From assembly GCF_050908845.1 (NCBI RefSeq), contig NZ_CP194171.1:3224001-3288000 (forward strand): a stretch of 64,000 bases of DNA, given 5' to 3'. Shown here one piece after another: positions 8,186-15,905 of the stretch (positions within the stretch are counted from its first letter, which is position 1; the number at the start of each line of letters is the position of its first letter). The position numbers and the translations under genes are program-made. The notes under the pieces were generated by a model. That model did no database searches, was not told where the DNA came from, and saw nothing but the letters and a program-made list of their open reading frames with translations. The stretch is from Marinobacterium_D sp050908845 (lineage in GTDB: Bacteria > Pseudomonadota > Gammaproteobacteria > Pseudomonadales > Balneatricaceae).

Positions 8186-9028
8186 TTAATCCTTGGGAAT
8201 CAGCAGCTGAACGCCGACGGCGGTGTTGGAGATCGGCGATACGTAGTTACGCAGGCGCTCTTCCACTTCACCCTTGATGCAGCCGCGCATCGCCAGCCAC
8301 ATGGCGATCTCGACCATCTGCGCGCCGCCCTTCTCGACCAGTTCGACGTTGCTGTACTGGCAGATCGCTTCCGGATCGGAAACCATCTTGTCCATGCACC
8401 AGTTATCGAACTCATCGTTCAGGATACCGGCACGCGGGCCGTCCAGCTGGTGTGACAGGCCGCCAGTACCCAGTACGACAACCTTGGCGTCGTTCTCCCA
8501 GCTGCGGATCGCTTCGCCGATCGCTTTACCGAACGCATAGCTGCGTGACGGTTTCGGCATCGGGTGACGCTCACAGTTGATGGAAACCGGGATCACCTTG
8601 ACGCCCTGGTAGGTGAAGTTCGGCCACAGCAGGGTCAGCGGCACGGTGGCGCCGTGATCGACCTTGATATCCTGGCAGACGGTCGGATCGAAGTCGTTTT
8701 CGATCAGGTGGTTGACGATGTGCCAGCTCAGCTCGGTTTCGCCGGTTACCGGCGGAATCGGCTTGATGCCCCAGCCTTCGTCGGCGTTTTCGTATTCCGG
8801 CGCACAACCGATCGCGTAGGTCGGTTTCTTGTCCAGGAACATCTCCAGGCCGTGGTCGTTGTAGAACAGCACGGCGATGTCCGGCTTTTCTTCGGTCAGC
8901 CACTCGCGGATCGGCGGGTAGATCGCGAACAGGTCGCGGTAGTAAGGCTCGTTTTCCAGGCCCTTGTCCATGGCGACGCCGATGGCCGGGATATGTGAAG
9001 TGGTAATACCACCGATGATCTTAGCCAT
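8186..9028 (-). CDS. ligB: Protocatechuate 4,5-dioxygenase, beta (catalytic) subunit
   Basis: LigB is 280 residues. It is the iron(II) extradiol dioxygenase subunit that cleaves protocatechuate between C4 and C5 to 4-carboxy-2-hydroxymuconate-6-semialdehyde. Sequence marks of the type II extradiol (LigB) fold are the N-terminal SHIPAIG with the first iron His, the AVLFYNDHGLEMF segment with a second His, and GTGGLSHQLDG with the catalytic His. It overlaps ligA by 8 bases, so the two subunits are translationally coupled. It is the last gene of the lig operon, before the terminator at 8121-8153. Gallate dioxygenases share this fold, but the separate alpha subunit and pathway context favour protocatechuate. 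Confidence 0.94.
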   Translation of the reverse strand: MAKIIGGITTSHIPAIGVAMDKGLENEPYYRDLFAIYPPIREWLTEEKPDIAVLFYNDHGLEMFLDKKPTYAIGCAPEYENADEGWGIKPIPPVTGETELSWHIVNHLIENDFDPTVCQDIKVDHGATVPLTLLWPNFTYQGVKVIPVSINCERHPMPKPSRSYAFGKAIGEAIRSWENDAKVVVLGTGGLSHQLDGPRAGILNDEFDNWCMDKMVSDPEAICQYSNVELVEKGGAQMVEIAMWLAMRGCIKGEVEERLRNYVSPISNTAVGVQLLIPKD

Positions 9029-9386
9029 TGTTCTTCCCCTTCCCCTGGCTGTCGAGATAAGCCTGAAACTCTTCAGTGGTGCGGCCGGACTGCATGCCGC
9101 CGATCACCTGCATGTTCCAGCCGAAGATACCTGCGAACTTGGCCATGTAGTAAATGCTGCCACCGAGTTCCAGCATACGGTTGATATCTTTATCACGGAC
9201 CGCCTGCTTCTGCTCTTCGGTGAGCTTGTATTTGGTCATGTAGGCTTCCGGGTCGTTCCGAAACGCCTCACGGCCTTCCTCGTTGTTGAACGAGTAGCAC
9301 ATCTTGTTGAAGTAGAAGCCCTTGGTAGCCATCTCACCATCGAAGTGGATGGTGCCCTCTACTTCTTTCATCTTGTAATTAGTCAT
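9021..9386 (-). CDS. ligA: Protocatechuate 4,5-dioxygenase, alpha subunit
   Basis: LigA, 121 residues, is the small all-helical subunit that caps the LigB active site. The chosen ATG (MTNYKMKEVEG) follows a GAGGG site. An upstream in-frame start would add 12 residues without a ribosome site. The segment CYSFNNEEGREAFRNDPEAYM is typical of LigA. It overlaps ligB by 8 bases and is separated from ligI by 108 bp holding a stem-loop, the widest gap of the operon. Confidence 0.94.
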   Translation of the reverse strand: MTNYKMKEVEGTIHFDGEMATKGFYFNKMCYSFNNEEGREAFRNDPEAYMTKYKLTEEQKQAVRDKDINRMLELGGSIYYMAKFAGIFGWNMQVIGGMQSGRTTEEFQAYLDSQGKGKNNG

Positions 9387-9432
9387 TGTAGAACCCTCGT
9401 GTCGTCGCGGGTGCATCGGCAAAACGCGCCGA

Positions 9433-9462
9433 CAACCCGAAGCACTTGCGGTGCCCAGGTTG
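9433..9462 (-). promoter_or_regulatory. Intercistronic stem-loop between ligI and ligA
   Basis: Two nested stems are visible: CAACC (9433-9437) with GGTTG (9458-9462), enclosing GCAC (9442-9445) with GTGC (9451-9454). There is no T-run, so it is unlikely to be a terminator. It may be a processing or stabilising element setting ligAB mRNA level. The function is inference. Confidence 0.4.
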
Positions 9463-9494
9463 ACGACGCGGTAACGCCCGGATGCGCGATGGCC

Positions 9495-10367
9495 TTAAGA
9501 CCAGTAGAGCTTCATCGGGTTATCGATCAGCAGTTTCTGCTGCAGCTCTTCAGTAACGGCAATCTGCGGAATCACATCCACCAGTTTGCCATCATCCGGA
9601 GTGTGGGACTTCATGTTCGGGTGCGGCCAGTCGGTGCCCCAGAGGCAGCGATCCGGGAACGCCTCGACCAGGGTCTTCATGAACGGCACCACGTCGCTGT
9701 AATCCGGCGGAGTCTGGGTCAGACGTTCCGGACAGGTGGTTTTCACCCAAACTTTGTCGTTGTTCTTCATGAAGTCGATGAAACGCTGGAAGTCCGGGTG
9801 ATCAACACCCTTGGTCACGTCCGGACGGCCCATATGGTCAACCACGATAGTGGTATCGAGCTCGTTCAGGAACGGGATCAGTTCTTCCAGATCCGGCGCT
9901 TCGAAGTAGACAACGATGTGCCAGCCCAGCGGCTTGATCTTCTCGGCGACCGACAGGAACACCTCTTTCGGGGTGGTATCGACCAGGCGCTTGACGAAGT
10001 TGAAGCGCACGGCGCGTACGCCGGCCTTGTCCATCGCTTCCAGCTCTTCAACGGTGATCGCCGGATCCACCACGGCAACACCGCGTGCCAGCTCACCGGC
10101 GGTTTCCAGGGCGTCGATCAGGGCCGCGTTGTCGGTGCCGTGGCAGGAGGCCTGCACGATGACGTTGCGGGAGAAGCCCAGGTAGTCGCGCAGGCCGAAC
10201 AGCTGCTCTTTGGATGCGTCACAGGGAGTGTACTTACGCTTCGGGTGGTACGGGAACTTGTCCGCCGGACCGAAGACGTGGCAGTGAGCATCAACAGCGC
10301 CAGCCGGTGCCTTGAACTCAGGCTTGCTCGGGTTGGCGTGGAACGGAAGGTAATCAGGATCCATCAT
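9495..10367 (-). CDS. ligI: 2-pyrone-4,6-dicarboxylate hydrolase
   Basis: LigI is an amidohydrolase-superfamily lactonase of 290 residues that opens 2-pyrone-4,6-dicarboxylate to 4-oxalomesaconate. Visible marks are AVDAHCHVFGP near the N-terminus (the HxH motif), NVIVQASCHGTDN, DHMGRPD and the late GTDWPHPN with the catalytic Asp. The ATG pair at 10367 (MMDPDYLPF) is chosen because an AGGTG site precedes it and the 34 further upstream codons show no homology. It lies 16 bp after galD. It acts on the product of LigC. Confidence 0.94.
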   Translation of the reverse strand: MMDPDYLPFHANPSKPEFKAPAGAVDAHCHVFGPADKFPYHPKRKYTPCDASKEQLFGLRDYLGFSRNVIVQASCHGTDNAALIDALETAGELARGVAVVDPAITVEELEAMDKAGVRAVRFNFVKRLVDTTPKEVFLSVAEKIKPLGWHIVVYFEAPDLEELIPFLNELDTTIVVDHMGRPDVTKGVDHPDFQRFIDFMKNNDKVWVKTTCPERLTQTPPDYSDVVPFMKTLVEAFPDRCLWGTDWPHPNMKSHTPDDGKLVDVIPQIAVTEELQQKLLIDNPMKLYWS

Positions 10368-10383
10368 CTTGCAGCACCTGCTA

Positions 10384-11448
10384 TCAATTCTTGTGTGTGA
10401 AGACTTCGCCGTCGAACAGCTTACGGGCTGTTCTAAGGATAGCCGCTTGAGCGACCTCCCCTGCGTCATCCATATCCAGTATCACGGTCATTTCGCCGAT
10501 CGGGTGTTCCACGGACAAGGTCTTGCGCTTGCCTTCCGGAATCACGGCGATATCAGCTGCCGGCGCACCTTCCAGCACGGCGGCCGTTGCCACGCTCACC
10601 GCGCCGAGCACACCGATAGAGGCGTGGCAGCGATGCGGAATAAAGGTGCGGGTCGACAGGGCGCCGCCATCCGTTGCCTTGCTGACCATGGTCATCTTCG
10701 GCACCGACTTCTCTTTGACGTCACCCAGGTTCATCAGCGGCCCCGCCTGCAGACGGATCGACTCGAGCTTGGCACGCAGCTCTTCGTTCGCTTCCAGCGC
10801 TTCGCGGCTTTCGGTGCCAGTGATACCCATATCTTCGGCGCGCATCACGACAACCGGCATGCCGTTGTCGATCATTGTCACTTCGACGCCGTCGATCAGA
10901 TCGACCGCATTGCCGGTGGGCAGCAGCGCACCGCAGCTTGAGCCGGCGGTATCTTCAAAGGTGATCGGCACCGGCGCGGATGTGCCCGGCACACCGTCGA
11001 TGCTCGCTTCACCTTCATAGTTGACCTTGCCGCCGGGCGTACTGACACGCGCGGTGGCGATCTGGCCGGTGTTTTCCATGAAAATGCGGACTTCGGTCTC
11101 ACCATCCTGCGCCTCTACCAGCCCACGCTCGATGGCGAAGGGGCCGACACCGGCCAGGATGTTGCCGCAGTTCTGCGCATCGGTAACGATCGGCTGATCG
11201 ACGAACACCTGCAGGAACAGGTAGCTCACGTCGGCGTCGTCACGTTCGGACGGCTTGACCACGGCAACCTTGGAGGTCAGCGGATCGGTACCGCCCATAC
11301 CGTCGATCTGACGCGGGTCGGGCGAACCCATAACCCGCAGCAGAAAGGCGTCGCGCTCGGCCGTATCGGTCGGCATATCGGATGCCAGGAAGTACCCCCC
11401 TTTGGAGGTACCGCCACGCATCCACATGCAGCGGACGCCATCAGACAT
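10384..11448 (-). CDS. galD: 4-oxalomesaconate tautomerase (PrpF/GalD family)
   Basis: This 354-residue PrpF-fold isomerase converts the keto and enol forms of 4-oxalomesaconate so that LigJ can hydrate it. Homologues are GalD in Pseudomonas and LigU in Sphingobium. Marks include CMWMRGGTSKGGYF at the N-terminus, DAQNCGNILAGVGPFA with the conserved Cys, and HRCHASIGVLGAVSVATA. The start overlaps ligK by 8 bases. Whether it acts as a tautomerase (GalD) or a C=C double-bond isomerase (LigU) cannot be told from the sequence, and either keeps the same pathway step. Confidence 0.9.
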   Translation of the reverse strand: MSDGVRCMWMRGGTSKGGYFLASDMPTDTAERDAFLLRVMGSPDPRQIDGMGGTDPLTSKVAVVKPSERDDADVSYLFLQVFVDQPIVTDAQNCGNILAGVGPFAIERGLVEAQDGETEVRIFMENTGQIATARVSTPGGKVNYEGEASIDGVPGTSAPVPITFEDTAGSSCGALLPTGNAVDLIDGVEVTMIDNGMPVVVMRAEDMGITGTESREALEANEELRAKLESIRLQAGPLMNLGDVKEKSVPKMTMVSKATDGGALSTRTFIPHRCHASIGVLGAVSVATAAVLEGAPAADIAVIPEGKRKTLSVEHPIGEMTVILDMDDAGEVAQAAILRTARKLFDGEVFTHKN

Positions 11449-12118
11449 ACTTCAGGCCCTTCTCTTTCAGGCGCGGGCGCATGTCGTAGATATCCAGGCC
11501 CAGTTCGCCGTTGGCCAGGCGTACGCGCTTGGCTTCTTCCAGTTCCATGCGCTTGCGTGCTTTTTCCAGCACTTCAGCGGCGTGTTCGCGACGTACGACA
11601 ACCACGCCGTCGTCATCAGCGACGATCACGTCACCAGCGTTGACCAGCTCGTCGGCGCAGACCAGCGGTACGTTGACGGAACCGACGGTCTCCTTGATGG
11701 TGCCTTCAGCGAATACCGCCTTGGACCATACCGGGAAGTTCATCTGGCGCAGGTCCTTGGTGTCACGAACGCCGCCATCGATTACCAGGCCGACAACGCC
11801 GCGCGCCTGGGCGGAGGTCGCCAGCAGGTCACCGAAGAAGCCGTGCACGGACGGAGAGGTCGGTGCGAATACCAGCATGTCGCCCTTCTGGCACTGCTCG
11901 ATCGCTACGTGCATCATCCAGTTGTCACCGGCAGCGCCGGAGATGGTGATGGCAGAACCGGCTACCGCCACGTCCTGCTGGATCGGGCGCATGTAGTGCG
12001 CCAGCAGGCCGACACGGCCCTGGGCTTCATGGATGGTGGCAACGCCACACTCGGCCAGGCCGTCGATGACTGCCTGGTCCGCACGTTCGATCTTCTGAAC
12101 TACTACTGTCTCTTTCAT
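11441..12118 (-). CDS. ligK: 4-carboxy-4-hydroxy-2-oxoadipate aldolase / oxaloacetate decarboxylase
   Basis: LigK is a 225-residue class II (metal-dependent) aldolase of the RraA-like HMG/CHA family. It splits 4-carboxy-4-hydroxy-2-oxoadipate to pyruvate and oxaloacetate, the last step of the 4,5-cleavage route, and can decarboxylate oxaloacetate. Marks are VATIHEAQGRVG, the GDNWMMHVAIEQCQKGD region, and GLVIDGGVRDTKDL, which holds the Arg and Asp that bind substrate and metal. It overlaps galD by 8 bases and follows ligJ by 22 bases. Confidence 0.93.
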   Translation of the reverse strand: MKETVVVQKIERADQAVIDGLAECGVATIHEAQGRVGLLAHYMRPIQQDVAVAGSAITISGAAGDNWMMHVAIEQCQKGDMLVFAPTSPSVHGFFGDLLATSAQARGVVGLVIDGGVRDTKDLRQMNFPVWSKAVFAEGTIKETVGSVNVPLVCADELVNAGDVIVADDDGVVVVRREHAAEVLEKARKRMELEEAKRVRLANGELGLDIYDMRPRLKEKGLKYV

Positions 12119-12144
12119 GGGAATTCCTCTTCTCGATACCGGGA

Positions 12145-13152
12145 TCAGACTTTCAGGCGGCTGAAGACACGACGGCTGTTGTGCTCGAAGATGTCAGCTT
12201 TCTGCTCAGCGCTCAGCACAGTGTTGCCGTCGATGTAACGCTTGGTGTCGTCGAAGTAGTGACCGGTTTCCGGATCGATACCGCGCACGGCGCCGATCAT
12301 TTCGGAGGCGAACAGGATGTTCTTGGTCGGGATGATATCGAGCAGCAGATCGATACCGCGCTGGTGGTAAACGCAGGTGTCGAAGTAGATGTTGTTCAGC
12401 ACTTTCTCTTCCAGGTCGAAGCCCTTGTCCAGTGCCAGACCACGGAAGCGGCCCCAGTGGTAAGGAACAGCACCACCGCCGTGCGGGATGATGATCTTCA
12501 GTTCCGGGAAGTCCTTGAACACGTCAGACATCATCAGCTGCTGGAAGCCGGTGGTATCAGCGCCCAGGTAGTGGGAACCAGTGGTGTGGAAGCAGTCATT
12601 GCACGCAGCACTGACGTGAACCATGGCCGGGATATCGTACTCGACCATTTTTTCGTAAATCGGGTAGAAAGAACGGTCAGCCAGGGAAGAGCCGTTCCAG
12701 TGACCGCCGCTCGGGTCCGGGTTCAGGTTGATCCCGATGAAGCCCATCTGCTCGACGGTACGGATGATCTCCGGAACAGATTTGGCCGGATCAACACCCG
12801 GGGACTGCGGCAGCTGAGCCACAGGTACGAAGTTGTTCGGGAACAGGTCGCAGACACGGCGGATCAGGTCGTTCTGGTGCTCGGTCCAGAACTGGCTGGT
12901 GTGCTCGTTGCCGATATGGTGACCCATCCAGCTGGCACGGGGAGAGAAGATGGTCAGATCGGTACCGCGCTCCTGCTGCAGCTTGAGCTGGTTGTTCACG
13001 ATCGATTCGCGGATCTCATCATCGCTGATGATGATGCTTCCCTTCTCGCCGACGAAAGCGGGATCTTTGGCAACCGCTTCCTTCTGTTTCTCGCGATACT
13101 CCCCCACCTGTGGCGGTGTTGTTGTGTAGTGGCCATGGCAGTCGATTATCAT
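12145..13152 (-). CDS. ligJ: 4-oxalomesaconate hydratase
   Basis: LigJ, 335 residues, is an amidohydrolase-superfamily hydratase that adds water to 4-oxalomesaconate to give 4-carboxy-4-hydroxy-2-oxoadipate. It starts MIIDCHGHYTTTPP with the HxH metal site. A later HVSAACNDCFHTTGSHYLGADTTG segment and IIPHGGGAVPYHWGRFRG provide further metal His residues typical of the family. It is the first gene of the minus-strand lig operon and diverges from the LysR gene across 250 bp. GalB, a different fold, catalyses the same step in Pseudomonas. This one is the LigJ type. Confidence 0.93.
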   Translation of the reverse strand: MIIDCHGHYTTTPPQVGEYREKQKEAVAKDPAFVGEKGSIIISDDEIRESIVNNQLKLQQERGTDLTIFSPRASWMGHHIGNEHTSQFWTEHQNDLIRRVCDLFPNNFVPVAQLPQSPGVDPAKSVPEIIRTVEQMGFIGINLNPDPSGGHWNGSSLADRSFYPIYEKMVEYDIPAMVHVSAACNDCFHTTGSHYLGADTTGFQQLMMSDVFKDFPELKIIIPHGGGAVPYHWGRFRGLALDKGFDLEEKVLNNIYFDTCVYHQRGIDLLLDIIPTKNILFASEMIGAVRGIDPETGHYFDDTKRYIDGNTVLSAEQKADIFEHNSRRVFSRLKV

Positions 13153-13402
13153 GTCAAAACTCTCTTGTTCTGCTCACGCGCGGAAATCACGCTGAAGGTT
13201 TGTTTTCGCAGTTATCGGCGCCCACCACTCTCAGTTTCATCAGTCCCTGAGAGCGGCGGTGGAAGCGACATAAGGCCCACCGCCGACATCACACATGCGA
13301 CCAGTATTGATGCCAGCAATGCAAACTGGCTATTTCATTTTGACCGAATAGCTATTAGATTTTGATATAGCACCTACAAAATCAAGTTTTCTGGAAGCTG
13401 TT
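13153..13402. promoter_or_regulatory. Divergent promoter region of lig operon and LysR gene
   Basis: These 250 bp lie between ligJ (minus) and the LysR gene (plus). The LysR-proximal part holds GCTATT (13329-13334), the perfect 10-bp palindrome AATAGCTATT (13347-13356) and, a little further, GATATAGC, an arrangement resembling a LysR recognition plus activation site. A second, imperfect inverted repeat (CCACCACTCTCAG and CTGAGAGCGGCGGTGG, about 13221-13262) lies closer to ligJ. No clear sigma-70 hexamers were identified. Confidence 0.5.
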
Positions 13403-14626
13403 ATGGACCTCACCATCCCCAACCTCAGACACCTTCGGGTATTTCTCGAAGTGGCCGCCTGCAAGAGCATCAGCCAGGCCGCACCGAGGGTTTTTCTGTC
13501 CCAGCCCGCCATCACCCAGGCGATCGCGAAACTGGAACAGCTTCTCCAGGCCGAACTGTTCGAGCGACACTCCGATGGTATGTATCCAACACCCGCCGGC
13601 AGTGTCTGGCATAACCGCATACGCCGCTGCCTCGACTACATCGAACAGGGCGCCATGGAAGCATTGAAAAACCGTTCCAGCCGCAGTCACAGCGTACAGA
13701 CCAGCCTGCTACCACTGCTGACAACTACCCAACTGAAGGCGCTGGTGGCGGTCAGCGAAGCGGAGAACTTCAGTATAGCCAGTCGTAACCTGGGCGTGTC
13801 CCAATCTTCACTGCACCGCGCCGCCCGTGAACTGGAACAGCTGCTGGAAGTGCCGCTGTTCGAAAAGACCAGCACCGGTATAAACACCACCAAAGCCGCC
13901 AAGGCGCTGGCGCGAGCCACCAAGCTGGGGTTCTCGGAGATCCACCAGGGCTATTACGAAATCAGCGCCCTGCAATCACGCGAGGTGGGCAAAATCGTTC
14001 TCGGCAGCATGCCACTGGCGCGTACGTCGATTCTGCCCTCGGTGATTAGCGAATTTGCCAAACAACACCCCAAGGTCGGCCTCAATATCGTCGATGCGCC
14101 CTACACAGATCTGCTCAACCACCTGCGCCACGGTGACTTGGACTTTTTGATCGGCGCCCTGCGTTTCCCGCCACCCACAGACGATATCCTGCAGGAGGAG
14201 CTGATCGCCCCGCCCCTGGCCATCGTCGGCCGCCGCGGTCATCCGCTGGAGTATGCCCGCCAGCTGGACCTGGAAACCCTGGCGACCTATCCCTGGGTTG
14301 TTCCCCGGGCCGGCGCACCCACTCGCGTTTTCTTCGATACGCTGTTTACTGACCGCGGTATTCCGACGCCCAGCGGCCTGGTGGAAACCAGTTCGCAAAT
14401 ACTTATCCGTGAGCTGCTGCTTGGAAGCGACCGGCTGACGTTGATATCGAGCCACCAGATCGAGCATGAACGGGCCCTGGGTCTGCTCCGGGTAATCCCC
14501 TTCGCCCTGAGCCATACGCGCCGCCCCATCGGCATCACCATGCGCCGCAACTGGCAGGCCACACCGACCCAGAAAGCGTTTCTGGATATGCTGCGAAATG
14601 CTGCACAGCAATATGACGATCTATAA
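13403..14626 (+). CDS. LysR-family regulator with two N-terminal HTH domains (lig pathway regulator)
   Basis: This protein is 407 residues, about 100 longer than a normal LysR regulator. The extra length comes from a second winged-helix module. The first HTH is at about 5-65 (LRHLRVFLEVAACKSISQAA and SQPAITQAIAKLEQLLQAEL), and the second at about 108-168 (TTTQLKALVAVSEAENFSIA and SQSSLHRAARELEQLLEVPL). A single LysR substrate-binding domain follows from about 190. The double-HTH architecture occurs in some regulators of aromatic catabolism. It is divergent from ligJ and just upstream of ligC, so it should control both lig transcripts. The effector is probably protocatechuate or a pathway intermediate, by inference. 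Confidence 0.92.
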   Translation: MDLTIPNLRHLRVFLEVAACKSISQAAPRVFLSQPAITQAIAKLEQLLQAELFERHSDGMYPTPAGSVWHNRIRRCLDYIEQGAMEALKNRSSRSHSVQTSLLPLLTTTQLKALVAVSEAENFSIASRNLGVSQSSLHRAARELEQLLEVPLFEKTSTGINTTKAAKALARATKLGFSEIHQGYYEISALQSREVGKIVLGSMPLARTSILPSVISEFAKQHPKVGLNIVDAPYTDLLNHLRHGDLDFLIGALRFPPPTDDILQEELIAPPLAIVGRRGHPLEYARQLDLETLATYPWVVPRAGAPTRVFFDTLFTDRGIPTPSGLVETSSQILIRELLLGSDRLTLISSHQIEHERALGLLRVIPFALSHTRRPIGITMRRNWQATPTQKAFLDMLRNAAQQYDDL

Positions 14627-14879
14627 GAAACCGGCATCTCAATTTGCTTTTTTTGAATACCCCTTATACTTAATCAATTATCCAATATCCCGCAGGCGGT
14701 GCTACATTGAATTCACCAAAGCGAATAGGTCTGTACTCTGGGCAAGAGTAGTACCGCTGAAACACCGGCCGAAATCACGGGCCGGGGCCCATAAGACCTT
14801 GAATTGCCGGGTGTCTGGAGAAACAACTCCACCATCCCCTATAAGTATTAGAGAATGAACCCGCTTAGGAGATAATCAG
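14627..14879 (+). promoter_or_regulatory. ligC operon promoter region
   Basis: This is a 253-bp gap before ligC. The first 90 bases are AT-rich. TATACT at 14665-14670 is a good -10 candidate, with TTGCTT (14644-14649) a poorly spaced -35. GAATACCCCTTA (14655-14666) resembles GAATAGCTATTA (13346-13357) before the LysR gene at 9 of 12 bases, so it may be a second site for the same regulator. A GAGAATGAACCCGCTTAGGAG stretch ends with the ligC ribosome site. The assignments are tentative. Confidence 0.4.
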
Positions 14880-15830
14880 ATGAGACTTTGTGTCGCAGGC
14901 GCTTCCGGCGCGTTCGGTATGAAACACATGGATGCCATCGCCGCCATCGAAGGCGCTGAAGTCACTTCAGTTGTTGGCACCAAAGAAGATGTGATCCGTG
15001 CCTTCGCCGAAGAGCGTGGCGTGCCCCACTACTGCACCGACCTGGCTGAAGCCCTGGCCCGTGACGACGTAGACGGCGTTATCCTGGCCACTCCGACCCA
15101 GATGCACGCTTCTCAGGCTATCCAGTGTCTGGAAGCCGGCAAGCACGTCATGGTCGAGATCCCGATGGCAGACAACATCGAAGACGCTCGTAAACTGGTC
15201 GAAGTGCAGCAGAAGACCGGTCTGGTTGCCATGGCGGGCCACACCCGTCGCTTCAACCCGAGCCACCAGTGGATCCACAACAAGATCATGGCTGGCGAAC
15301 TGAAAGTTCAGCAGATGGACGTTCAGACCTACTTCTTCCGCCGCACCAACACCAACGCCAAGGGTCAGGCCCGCTCCTGGACCGACCACCTGCTGTGGCA
15401 CCACGCCTGCCACACCGTTGACCTGTTCCAGTACCAGACCGGCGAAACCGCTGAGAAAGTCCAGGCTCTGGAAGGCCCGCACCATCCGGACCTGGGTATC
15501 GCCATGGACATGAGCATCGGCATGAAAGTACCGGGCGGCGCGATCTGCACCCTGTCCCTGTCTTTCAACAACGATGGTCCTTTCGGCACCTTCTTCCGTT
15601 ACATCTGTGACAAGGGCACCTACATCGCCCGTTATGATGACCTGGTAGATGGCAACGAAAACCCGGTTGATCTGACTGGCGTTGCGGTTTCCAACAACGG
15701 TATCGAACTGCAGGACCGCGAATTTATCGCCGCAGTCAAAGAAGGCCGTGAACCCAATTCCAGCGTAGTTCAGTGCCTGCCAGCAATGGAAACACTGAAC
15801 CGCCTGGAGCAGTGCCTGGCTGAAAGCTAA
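14880..15830 (+). CDS. ligC: 4-carboxy-2-hydroxymuconate-6-semialdehyde dehydrogenase
   Basis: LigC is a 316-residue Gfo/Idh/MocA-family dehydrogenase. It oxidises the hemiacetal form of the LigAB product to 2-pyrone-4,6-dicarboxylate with NADP+. An N-terminal Rossmann fold (RLCVAGASGAFGMKHMDAI) is followed by VMVEIPMADNIEDARKL in place of the usual EKP motif, and by AMAGHTRRFNPSHQWIHNKI. HLLWHHACHTVDLFQYQTGE is the substrate-side segment. AGGAG lies just before the ATG. It heads the plus-strand unit ligC-AKR-TRAP and completes the set of meta-cleavage enzymes with the minus-strand operon. Confidence 0.94.
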   Translation: MRLCVAGASGAFGMKHMDAIAAIEGAEVTSVVGTKEDVIRAFAEERGVPHYCTDLAEALARDDVDGVILATPTQMHASQAIQCLEAGKHVMVEIPMADNIEDARKLVEVQQKTGLVAMAGHTRRFNPSHQWIHNKIMAGELKVQQMDVQTYFFRRTNTNAKGQARSWTDHLLWHHACHTVDLFQYQTGETAEKVQALEGPHHPDLGIAMDMSIGMKVPGGAICTLSLSFNNDGPFGTFFRYICDKGTYIARYDDLVDGNENPVDLTGVAVSNNGIELQDREFIAAVKEGREPNSSVVQCLPAMETLNRLEQCLAES

Positions 15831-15841
15831 GCACGCTACTG

Positions 15842-15866
15842 ACCGGCCCCTCCCCCCGGGGCCGGT
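15842..15866 (+). promoter_or_regulatory. Stem-loop between ligC and the aldo/keto reductase gene
   Basis: A perfect 9-bp GC-rich stem (ACCGGCCCC 15842-15850 with GGGGCCGGT 15858-15866, 7-base loop) lies 11 bases after the ligC stop. The T-poor tail suggests attenuation or mRNA stabilisation and not full termination. Confidence 0.5.
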
Positions 15867-15905
15867 TACTTCCCGTTACACCCTGCAGCGAAGAGGTCCG
15901 CACTG

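Noticed and set aside
8964..10400. 478-codon frame on plus across ligA and ligI
   Set aside because: Spans several well-supported minus-strand genes and their gaps. Composition is typical of antisense shadow.
12181..13365. 394-codon frame on plus over ligJ
   Set aside because: Antisense to ligJ. No homology recognised.
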